DNA of 5,217 bases from Terriglobia bacterium (GTDB taxonomy: Bacteria; Acidobacteriota; Terriglobia; UBA7540). The stretch covers positions 1 through 5,217 of the forward strand of contig JASHTO010000508.1 in NCBI GenBank assembly GCA_030040515.1, read 5' to 3'. Positions 1 through 5,217 of the stretch are shown piece by piece; position 1 is the first letter of the stretch, and each line of letters begins with the position of its first letter. The notes beneath the pieces are model-generated. The model was not told the origin of the DNA, made no database searches, and saw only the letters and a program-made list of their open reading frames with translations. The position numbers and the translations under genes were made by a program.

Positions 1-1295
1 GCCAGAATCGGCACCACGCGCGACGCCACACCCAGAATCATCATGCTGATGAATCCCACGGTGAAGGCGTGCCGGTGCGAGCCCATAAACGTGTGCGAAA
101 ACCCCTGGTGCATGAGCACGCCGTAGGGGATCAGAAACGGCAGCATGGCCATCGCCAGCAGCAGCCAGGCGTAGGCGGCGCGAATGAACTTCAGGCTGCG
201 GTCCGGCTGAGAAGTGTGGGAGAAAACGCGGAGCTGGCGGACGAGCAATACCGCCCAAACCACCATCAGGATGTAGGCAAGCTCCAGCCCGGCCGTGAAG
301 TAAACATTTCCAGTCGAAAAGAAGGAAACGTAGCTCACAAGGTCCAGCAGAAGCGCGCCGTTAATGAGATAGAAAATCAGTGTCTGGCGGTCGTGTTGCG
401 GCTTCCCCAAACCGTAGACCGTGGGCACAAAACGCTGGCTGACTCCAGCAATGATGAGCGCCGCGAAGCCAAACAACTGGATGTCGCGCAGGGGGCCGTC
501 CAGCAGCGAGATGCGCATCACCAACTGATCCTGCGAATCGGCCGTCACCTTGGCAAAGAAAAATACATCGCTGAAGACGGCCTGAACGAAAAACCAAAAC
601 AGCGCGCCCATGATGAATTTCTCGTAGGGGCTTCGAGGCTCCACGGATTGCTGCGCGGTCTTGAGGATAATCGTGATGAACATGATGATGGCGGCGAGCT
701 CGGTCCCGGCAGCCAGAATCCCCAACCCCACTCCCACCGGCATCGGCTGGAGCATTTCCGCACCCACGCGCGAGACGATGCCGATCAACATGAGATACAA
801 AGTCAGGTTGGCAAGATCCGGCCGCCAAAGCGTGACGAATTTGAATCGCGGAAACGACTGATAGGCGAAGCCCATGACGAACAGGCCGACCCAGCCGAAG
901 ATCATCGCGTGGGCATGCGCCTGAATGGCCGGCACGAGGTGAAGTTCCAGAAACGTTCCGCCCTCGGCGATTTGCCAAAGGTTGACCGCTCCCCAGAGTG
1001 CGCCGATCGAGAGCACGACGGCAATTCCCGCTTTGAAGAATCGCCGATAGATGTAATCGCCCAATGATTCCTGATAGACATACCCCTGGGACGAGGGACT
1101 CCGCATCTCGGCGTTGAGTTCCCGGACGAGCGCGTCCACATCAACCTCGTGAACCCCGGCGAAAAAAGCCAGCGATTCCATGGGGCCGTTCTCGCCTCCG
1201 CAACCCTTCAATCCATGCTTGTCAAATATCCTGCGTGCGGTTGGGCAGGCCTTCACGATCTCTGCCACGCTCATGTTCCTGGTAATTTCGGTCAT
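1..1295 (-). CDS. ScdA_N-like/NnrS-like multi-spanning membrane protein, 3' end beyond window
   Basis: Read from the ATG at 1295 the frame stays open to the window edge (431 codons, no stop), so the C-terminus is missing. Residues about 6-63 resemble the ScdA_N/DUF542 domain of RIC/ScdA iron-sulfur repair proteins (SVAEIV, then LKGCGG near 29-34, then an acidic DVDALVREL helix), with a single Cys32 where ScdA has a Cys pair. From about residue 85 there are roughly ten hydrophobic spans. AHAHAMIFGWVGLFVMGF (126-143) and SHRHAFTVGFISMMILGVA (406-424) resemble NnrS-family histidine-bearing helices. NnrS of Rhodobacter is a heme- and copper-containing membrane protein linked to nitric oxide tolerance; metal binding by H127, H129, H407 and H409 is inferred. 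The gene is divergent from the radical SAM gene. A heme-copper-oxidase-like protein outside NnrS is the main alternative. ATG1295 is preferred over ATG1301 because GGAGG sits 7 nt upstream of the former but only 1 nt from the latter. Confidence 0.85.
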   Translation of the reverse strand, partial: MTEITRNMSVAEIVKACPTARRIFDKHGLKGCGGENGPMESLAFFAGVHEVDVDALVRELNAEMRSPSSQGYVYQESLGDYIYRRFFKAGIAVVLSIGALWGAVNLWQIAEGGTFLELHLVPAIQAHAHAMIFGWVGLFVMGFAYQSFPRFKFVTLWRPDLANLTLYLMLIGIVSRVGAEMLQPMPVGVGLGILAAGTELAAIIMFITIILKTAQQSVEPRSPYEKFIMGALFWFFVQAVFSDVFFFAKVTADSQDQLVMRISLLDGPLRDIQLFGFAALIIAGVSQRFVPTVYGLGKPQHDRQTLIFYLINGALLLDLVSYVSFFSTGNVYFTAGLELAYILMVVWAVLLVRQLRVFSHTSQPDRSLKFIRAAYAWLLLAMAMLPFLIPYGVLMHQGFSHTFMGSHRHAFTVGFISMMILGVASRVVPIL

Positions 1296-1302
1296 CGGCA
1301 TT

Positions 1303-1307
1303 CCTCC
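1303..1307 (-). promoter_or_regulatory. Ribosome-binding site of the NnrS-like gene
   Basis: On the minus strand GGAGG is followed by a 7-nt spacer and ATG at 1295. This decides the start between two in-frame ATGs (1301 and 1295). Confidence 0.75.
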
Positions 1308-1351
1308 ATTTGCAATCGCAAGGCCGAGCATAGTTGGTCAGCGGAAGGGAG

Positions 1352-1470
1352 GCGATGACCGAAGTCACACCCGGGCAGTAAACCGTAAACATAATAGGAA
1401 ACATCTGGACCGTGGCCCGGTGAGCCGTCCACCCTCTGCCTACCCCGCTTTCCGTGACTTCAGTCATCGC
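1352..1470. repeat. Imperfect 17-bp inverted repeat in the divergent intergenic region
   Basis: GCGATGACCGAAGTCAC at 1352-1368 recurs in inverted orientation at 1454-1470 with one mismatch (CCGAA versus CTGAA on the matching strand). Each arm contains its own dyad TGAC-N4-GTCA (1356-1367 and 1455-1466). A third, degenerate copy lies on the minus strand at 1297-1287 over the start codon of the NnrS-like gene. The N4 spacing is that of CRP/FNR-family operators, but the half-site is not the canonical FNR TTGAT. An operator role is therefore inference. Confidence 0.5.
1378..1402. repeat. GTAAAC short tandem repeat
   Basis: GTAAAC occurs at 1378-1383 and 1385-1390, and the variant GGAAAC at 1397-1402. 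They surround an AT-rich core containing CATAAT on the plus strand (TATTATG on the minus strand), the most AT-rich spot of the divergent region. No matching -35 hexamer was found at 16-18 bp on either strand, so I do not call a sigma70 promoter here. Confidence 0.35.
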
Positions 1471-1486
1471 TGCACACCGGGCACCA
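1471..1486 (-). promoter_or_regulatory. Candidate sigma54 (-24/-12) promoter for the NnrS-like gene
   Basis: The minus strand reads TGGTGCCCGGTGTGCA. It has the invariant GG and GC dinucleotides separated by 10 nt, a TGG at -24 and TGCA at -12, compared with the consensus TGGCACG-N4-TTGCW (8 of 12 informative positions by eye). Transcription would start near 1460 and leave a leader of about 165 nt before ATG1295. Scanning the divergent spacer on both strands for GG-N10-GC gave no other instance. The presence of a sigma54 activator gene downstream makes it plausible, but such matches also arise by chance. Confidence 0.3.
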
Positions 1487-1502
1487 TTGTCTAATGGACG
1501 CC

Positions 1503-1506
1503 GAGG
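1503..1506 (+). promoter_or_regulatory. Ribosome-binding site of the radical SAM gene
   Basis: GAGG followed by 7 nt to ATG1514. It supports that ATG over the in-frame GTG at 1454, whose added 20 residues show no family similarity and whose codons coincide with the inverted repeat. Confidence 0.6.
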
Positions 1507-1513
1507 TGGAGAG

Positions 1514-2719
1514 ATGCAAAACAGCAGAGCAGCAGGCACCGCGCTCGATTTCAACGAGAGCCCTTTCGTCGTGATTTGGGAAGCGACGCAAGCGTGCGAT
1601 TTGGCGTGCGTCCACTGCCGGGCGAGCGCCCAACCGCTCCGGTCAGCGCTTGAGCTTTCGACGCACGAGGCGCAGCGGCTGATTGACCAGATTGCGGAGA
1701 TGCGCGTCCCCGTCTTTGTCATTACTGGCGGCGATCCGCTGAAACGGCCGGACATTTACGGCCTTGTGGAATACGCCACGGGCCGTGGCGTGCGCACCTC
1801 ACTCACGCCGAGTGTTACACCGCTCCTCACCAAAGAGGCAATCGCCGAATTGCAAAGAAGAGGCTTGGCGCGGCTGGCCGTCAGTCTGGACGGCTCGACG
1901 GCGGAGATTCATGATGCCTTTCGGGGCTTCCGCGGCTCTTACGATTGCACCTTGAAAACCGTTCGTTGGGCGCAGGAGCTCAACCTACCCGTGCAGATCA
2001 ATACGACGATTACCCGCCGCAACCTGGCAGATCTTGCGGCGCTCACCCGCCTGCTCGAAGGTCTGGAAATTGTCCTCTGGAGCGTCTTCTTTCTCGTGCC
2101 GACCGGGCGCGGCCAACTCCAGGATTTGATTTCCGCGGAGGGGTTCGAACAGGTATTCGCCCAGTTGCACGATCTCGCGTCACGTGTGCGCTTTGATGTC
2201 AAAACCACCGAAGCACCACACTACCGGCGCTACCTTCTCCAGAGACACGCCGCGCAGAGCAAGGCGTGCGTGCCAGGGCATCCAGCAAACCCGGCCATCA
2301 GGCCATACACAACTTCGCCGCACCTGGTCGTGGGCGCGGCGGAGAACTCTCTCGACGGCATCCGCCGTGCGTCGCGCGGGCTGAACGATGGCAAGGGATT
2401 CGTCTTCATATCGCACCTCGGCGAGGTATTTCCCAGCGGCTTCTTGCCCATTGCCGCCGGCAACGTGCGGCAGCAGCCTCTTCGGGAAATCTACCAGCGC
2501 TCGCCTCTCTTTACCTCGCTACGTGATCCGTCCATGTTGAAAGGCAAGTGCCGGATATGTGAGTTTCGCCATGTGTGCGGCGGCTCGCGGGCAAGGGCTT
2601 TCGCCCTTACCGGCGACCCCCTGGCCGAGGAACCGTGCTGCGTTTATCAGCCGAAGGCTGCGACTGAGCAGCGCTGTAGCTCGCGGGCTGGACGTGTGGA
2701 CACGCGAGAAAACGGTTGA
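1514..2719 (+). CDS. Radical SAM/SPASM protein, TIGR04053-like (NirJ/AhbC/AhbD relatives)
   Basis: This complete 401-residue protein opens with a near-consensus family start (ESPFVVIWEATQACDLACVHC). C28, C32 and C35 form the CxxxCxxC motif that binds the SAM-cleaving [4Fe-4S] cluster. GGDP (72-75) is the SAM-contact loop, and RLAVSLDGS (120-128), INTTITRRN (162-170) and VFFLVPTGRG (191-200) fit barrel strands. The C-terminal SPASM/Twitch region holds C346, C349, C355 and C375 or C376 (KCRIC, HVCGGSRARA, AEEPCC), expected to bind an auxiliary [4Fe-4S] cluster. This cysteine layout is shared with NirJ (heme d1 pathway) and AhbC/AhbD (alternative heme pathway). The pattern matches the family I recall as TIGR04053, whose exact reaction I do not know. 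A cytoplasmic, oxygen-sensitive enzyme acting on a tetrapyrrole or peptide is inferred. Residues 380-401 are a low-complexity tail. It is transcribed divergently from the NnrS-like gene and ends at TGA 2717-2719. Confidence 0.92.
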   Translation: MQNSRAAGTALDFNESPFVVIWEATQACDLACVHCRASAQPLRSALELSTHEAQRLIDQIAEMRVPVFVITGGDPLKRPDIYGLVEYATGRGVRTSLTPSVTPLLTKEAIAELQRRGLARLAVSLDGSTAEIHDAFRGFRGSYDCTLKTVRWAQELNLPVQINTTITRRNLADLAALTRLLEGLEIVLWSVFFLVPTGRGQLQDLISAEGFEQVFAQLHDLASRVRFDVKTTEAPHYRRYLLQRHAAQSKACVPGHPANPAIRPYTTSPHLVVGAAENSLDGIRRASRGLNDGKGFVFISHLGEVFPSGFLPIAAGNVRQQPLREIYQRSPLFTSLRDPSMLKGKCRICEFRHVCGGSRARAFALTGDPLAEEPCCVYQPKAATEQRCSSRAGRVDTRENG

Positions 2720-2740
2720 TAGGGTTGGGCTGTCGATAGA

Positions 2741-2767
2741 ACAGGCCCCACCCTGAGTCGGGCCTGT
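2741..2767 (+). terminator. Terminator-like hairpin after the radical SAM gene
   Basis: ACAGGCCC (2741-2748) and GGGCCTGT (2760-2767) form a perfect 8-bp stem with an 11-nt loop, 21 nt after the stop codon. There is no T-run behind it, so it may be a weak or factor-assisted terminator, or a 3'-end stabilising hairpin. Confidence 0.4.
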
Positions 2768-2805
2768 CCAGGATTCTTCGGACTTCCCGGGACGCACACC
2801 ACCGG

Positions 2806-2829
2806 ACTCGACCGCAGCGCGGTCGGAGT
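2806..2829. repeat. GC-rich intergenic hairpin
   Basis: CGACCGC (2809-2815) pairs with GCGGTCG (2819-2825) around a 3-nt AGC loop. The stem is extended by ACT (2806-2808) with AGT (2827-2829) across one bulged G (2826). It has no following T-tract. It could be a second transcription-end structure or a dispersed intergenic palindrome; a single copy in this window cannot distinguish these. Confidence 0.4.
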
Positions 2830-2875
2830 GAATACGAAGTGCTAGGCGTCTTCACCCCAGCATCGGCCAAGAGTT

Positions 2876-2907
2876 CGAAATGTCAGATGAGCCCGCGCGA
2901 AATGTCA
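2876..2907. repeat. 10-bp direct repeat with 22-bp period
   Basis: CGAAATGTCA occurs at 2876-2885 and again, identical, at 2898-2907. The 22-bp period is about two DNA helical turns, so both copies face the same side. The second copy leads into TGTC-N7-GACA (2903-2917), a short dyad. The pair ends just before a candidate -35 box, which is the usual place for an activator or autoregulator site upstream of the regulator gene. Confidence 0.35.
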
Positions 2908-2908
2908 A

Positions 2909-2937
2909 TTGCGGACACCTCACGATACACGTAGCAT
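2909..2937 (+). promoter_or_regulatory. Weak sigma70-like promoter for the activator gene
   Basis: TTGCGG (2909-2914) and TAGCAT (2932-2937) are separated by exactly 17 bp. They match the consensus at 3 of 6 and 4 of 6 positions, so the call rests mostly on spacing and location. Start would be near 2944, with a leader of about 54 nt before GTG2998. Confidence 0.25.
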
Positions 2938-2973
2938 TGTGGAGGATCGGGCCAAACGATTGGGCTTGCCCGG

Positions 2974-2990
2974 CCTCCGGCGGAGGAGGT
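2974..2990 (+). promoter_or_regulatory. Strong ribosome-binding site overlapped by a small hairpin
   Basis: GGAGGAGGT (2982-2990) lies 7 nt before GTG2998 and fixes the non-ATG start. CCTCC (2974-2978) can pair with GGAGG (2982-2986) across a 3-nt loop, so part of the site could be masked in the mRNA. The overlapping second GGAGG (2985-2989) might still be partly accessible. Confidence 0.55.
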
Positions 2991-2997
2991 GTTAACC

Positions 2998-5217
2998 GTG
3001 CTGGATTCCACGCGATTTGTTGACAAAATACTTCAACCCGACTTGCTTTCCGCTTTGTACGCATCCTTTCCGGATGCTGTTTTATTGGCGAATTCAGAAG
3101 GCGAGATCCTCCACGTCAATCCCCAGACGGAGAAGCTGTTTGGTTATTCCCAAGATGAACTCTTGGGCCAGCCTGTTGAAATCCTGGTCCCGGCGCGTCT
3201 TCGCTCCGCCCATGTTGTCCAGCGCAAGAATTATCAACGTGAACCACACCTGCGCACGATGGGCGTGGGCCTCGATCTGTATGGACGTCGTAAAGACGGC
3301 GGCGAATTCCCGGTCGACATCATGTTGAGTCCCGTGGAGACCCGCGAGGGCTCTCTCGTCATCGCTGTGGTTCGAGATATCACGGCACGCAAAGCGATAG
3401 AAAACGTGCTTCGTCACAGTGAGGAAAGCTTGCGGTCAATCATCGAGACGGTGAAGGATTATGCGATTTTCACACTCGATGTCGATGGCTTGGTGACCAG
3501 TTGGAATCCCGCGGCGATGAAAATTAAGGGCTACCAGCCGGGAGAGATTATGGGACAGCATTTTTCCTGTTTCTATCCCCCCGAAGACATCCAGCGTGGC
3601 AAGCCGGGTCAAGGGCTGAAAATAGCGGCAGAGACCGGACGCTACGAAGATGAAGGCTGGCGAGTCCGCAAGGACGGTTCACAGTTCTGGGCCAACGTCG
3701 TGATTACCGCGCTCCGCGACCGTGCCGGCAAACTTCTCGGCTACTTCAAAATTACCCGCGACTTCACCACCCGAAAGCGTGCTGAAGAGGCCCTGCTTCT
3801 TGAGATTACTAACGTTCTTCTCTCGAATCTGGACATCGGCAAATTATTGGTGGCAGTAACGGCAAGTCTAAACCAAGTGACGCGCCATGATTACGCAAGC
3901 TTGACGCTTTACGATGCGAACGCCCAAAAACTGCGGCTCCATCCCTTGAGTTCTCCAGCAGGGTTGGAGTTGAACGCTGAAGACGATCTGATTCCGCTCG
4001 ATGGGACGCCGGCGGGGTTGTGTTTTACGAGCCGACAACCGGTTTTGGTTAAACAAGGTGACAGCCGGTTTACGAAGCATGCGCGGCAACTCCTGGCGAA
4101 GGCAGGTATCAAATCGGGTTGCTGGCTTCCCCTCATCAGTCACGGTCGCCCCCTCGGAGTCCTGGGTGTAGCGAGCGTCAAAGACGAAGGCTTGGCCCGT
4201 ACCGATTTGAACCTCCTCAGCCAGGTCGCGAATCAGATCGCTCTGGCCATCGACAACGCTGAGGCTTTCAGCCAGATCAGCGGACTCAATGAGCGCCTTC
4301 TGGAAGAGAAGAGGTATCTCGAAGACGAGATTCGAACAGAGTATAACTTCGAAGGGCTTGTCGGCAAGAGTCCGGTGCTAAAGCGAGCGCTGAAACAGGT
4401 AGAGACCGTGGCCCCGACGGATGCAACTGTCCTCATATTGGGTGAGACCGGAACCGGGAAGGAACTGATTGCTCGCGCGATCCATCAGTTGAGTGAACGA
4501 CGTGAGCGGACCTTCGTAAAGTTAAACTGTGCTGCGATTCCGAGCGGTTTGCTGGAGAGCGAACTGTTTGGCCATGAAAAGGGCGCCTTTACCGGCGCCA
4601 TCTCGCAGAAAATCGGCCGCCTTGAACTTGCCCATCGCGGCACTCTGTTTTTGGATGAAGTCGGCGATATTCCCCTCGAACTACAACCCAAGCTTCTACG
4701 GGCCCTTCAGGAGAAGGAGTTTGAGCGATTGGGAAGCACCCGCACGATCCCGGTGGACGTTCGTCTTATTGCGGCCACGAATCGGGATTTGGCCAAGATG
4801 GTGAAGGATGCGCAGTTTCGCAGCGACTTGTATTATCGCTTGAAGGTATTCCCGGTCTACCTCGCTCCCCTCCGCGAACGCACCGGGGACATTGCACTCT
4901 TAATACGCCATTTTGTCGACAAACATGCGCGCCGGATGAAGAGAAAGATTCAGACGATTCCGCCCGAAACAATGAAAGCGCTCGTAAAGTGGCACTGGCC
5001 AGGTAACGTTCGTGAACTTGAAAATTTTATTGAGCGAGCGGTGATCTTGTCTCCCGGCCCGGTTCTTCGGGTTCCACTTTCGGAACTCACATCCGCTGAA
5101 GACTCCGAGGAACACGCAACGGGGAGTTCCACACTTGCCGACGCCGAACGCGAACACATCCTCCACGCGCTTCGTGAAGCCGATGGGGTCATTGCAGGTC
5201 CCCACGGCGCTGCGGAA
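2998..5217 (+). CDS. Sigma54-dependent transcriptional activator, PAS-PAS-GAF-AAA+-Fis, 3' end beyond window
   Basis: From GTG2998 the frame is open for 740 codons to the window edge. PAS1 spans about 16-131 (ending DITARK), PAS2 about 142-260 (ending DFTTRKRAEEAL), and a FhlA/NorR-like GAF about 266-425. A short coiled linker (430-447) leads to the AAA+ domain (about 452-690). The AAA+ domain has Walker A GETGTGKE (482-489), the sigma54-contacting GAFTGA loop (529-534), Walker B GTLFLDE (548-554), arginine-finger region YYRL (612-615), LAPLRER (622-628) and sensor-2 WPGNVREL (667-674). All key residues are intact. The last residues (ADAEREHILHAL, then GVIAGPHGAAE) begin a Fis-type helix-turn-helix; probably 25-35 residues are missing. 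The architecture resembles FhlA/NorR with two PAS sensors in place of a receiver domain, so it should sense a ligand or redox cue directly rather than a phosphorelay. The signal is unknown. It lies 278 bp after the radical SAM gene in the same direction, with its own candidate promoter. Confidence 0.95.
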   Translation, partial: MLDSTRFVDKILQPDLLSALYASFPDAVLLANSEGEILHVNPQTEKLFGYSQDELLGQPVEILVPARLRSAHVVQRKNYQREPHLRTMGVGLDLYGRRKDGGEFPVDIMLSPVETREGSLVIAVVRDITARKAIENVLRHSEESLRSIIETVKDYAIFTLDVDGLVTSWNPAAMKIKGYQPGEIMGQHFSCFYPPEDIQRGKPGQGLKIAAETGRYEDEGWRVRKDGSQFWANVVITALRDRAGKLLGYFKITRDFTTRKRAEEALLLEITNVLLSNLDIGKLLVAVTASLNQVTRHDYASLTLYDANAQKLRLHPLSSPAGLELNAEDDLIPLDGTPAGLCFTSRQPVLVKQGDSRFTKHARQLLAKAGIKSGCWLPLISHGRPLGVLGVASVKDEGLARTDLNLLSQVANQIALAIDNAEAFSQISGLNERLLEEKRYLEDEIRTEYNFEGLVGKSPVLKRALKQVETVAPTDATVLILGETGTGKELIARAIHQLSERRERTFVKLNCAAIPSGLLESELFGHEKGAFTGAISQKIGRLELAHRGTLFLDEVGDIPLELQPKLLRALQEKEFERLGSTRTIPVDVRLIAATNRDLAKMVKDAQFRSDLYYRLKVFPVYLAPLRERTGDIALLIRHFVDKHARRMKRKIQTIPPETMKALVKWHWPGNVRELENFIERAVILSPGPVLRVPLSELTSAEDSEEHATGSSTLADAEREHILHALREADGVIAGPHGAAE

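Noticed and set aside
69..1067. A 332-codon open frame on the plus strand
   Set aside because: It is antisense to the NnrS-like gene, has a low-complexity composition rich in His, Arg, Gln and Asp with no domain or hydrophobic pattern, and lacks a good ribosome-binding site. The opposite strand gives clear transmembrane helices and family motifs.
1292..1309. Five-codon minus-strand ORF (MEECR, stop overlapping the next ATG as ATGA)
   Set aside because: The geometry suits translational coupling, but there is no ribosome-binding site before its ATG and such a tiny overlap is easily fortuitous.
1336..1360. GGTCA-N15-TGACC inverted repeat
   Set aside because: Five-bp arms at this spacing are expected by chance, and the right arm is already part of the stronger 17-bp repeat.
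1454..1513. GTG1454 as the start of the radical SAM protein
   Set aside because: The extra 20 residues are not family-like and fall on the inverted repeat. ATG1514 has a properly spaced GAGG, and family similarity begins shortly after it.
1222..1755. A 177-codon minus-strand open frame across the divergent spacer
   Set aside because: It overlaps the N-terminal coding part of both real genes in the wrong frame. Its translation shows no family motif and its codon content follows the antisense of the radical SAM gene.
2720..2997. Sigma54 promoter in front of the activator gene, or a small gene in this gap
   Set aside because: I found no convincing -24/-12 element in the GG runs I checked on the plus strand, and no reading frame here shows both a ribosome-binding site and recognisable content.
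3094..3417. 107-codon minus-strand open frame inside the activator gene
   Set aside because: It is antisense to the PAS1 coding region, which has clear plus-strand domain structure. No ribosome-binding site or motif supports it.

Overview
The window is an ordinary-looking, moderately GC-rich bacterial chromosome segment. It holds three protein genes, two of them cut by the window edges, and two intergenic regions with candidate regulatory signals. No RNA gene, mobile element, CRISPR array or phage signature was seen. Strong GGAGG-type ribosome-binding sites precede all three genes. The protein types (a ScdA_N/DUF542-like + NnrS-like membrane protein, a radical SAM/SPASM protein of the TIGR04053 type, and a PAS-PAS-GAF-AAA+ sigma54 activator) suggest a Gram-negative environmental bacterium with anaerobic or nitrogen-oxide metabolism. 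Verrucomicrobiota, Planctomycetota, Acidobacteriota and Deltaproteobacteria-like groups are all possible. This placement is an impression from protein style, not a demonstrated assignment.

Layout. Positions 1-1295 (minus strand, 3' end outside the window) encode a multi-spanning membrane protein with an N-terminal ScdA_N-like domain followed by an NnrS-like heme/copper protein domain. Positions 1296-1513 form a divergent intergenic region with an imperfect 17-bp inverted repeat, two TGAC-N4-GTCA dyads, a GTAAAC tandem repeat and a sigma54-like -24/-12 element pointing at the membrane protein gene. Positions 1514-2719 (plus) encode a complete 401-residue radical SAM/SPASM protein related to the heme-pathway enzymes NirJ/AhbC/AhbD. 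Positions 2720-2997 are non-coding, with two hairpins, a 22-bp-period direct repeat, a weak sigma70-like promoter and a hairpin over the next ribosome-binding site. Positions 2998-5217 (plus, 3' end outside the window) encode a sigma54-dependent activator truncated inside its C-terminal Fis-type DNA-binding domain.

Working together (inference). ScdA_N and NnrS domains are both linked in the literature to nitric oxide or nitrosative stress. The radical SAM protein belongs to the heme/heme d1 maturation lineage by its cysteine pattern. The regulator has the GAF-AAA+-Fis architecture of NorR and FhlA, with two added PAS sensors. The simplest reading is a small redox or nitrogen-oxide response locus in which the activator may drive the divergent membrane protein gene through the sigma54-like element. 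Each link is testable but unproven here. Nothing in the window demonstrates a wholly new system.
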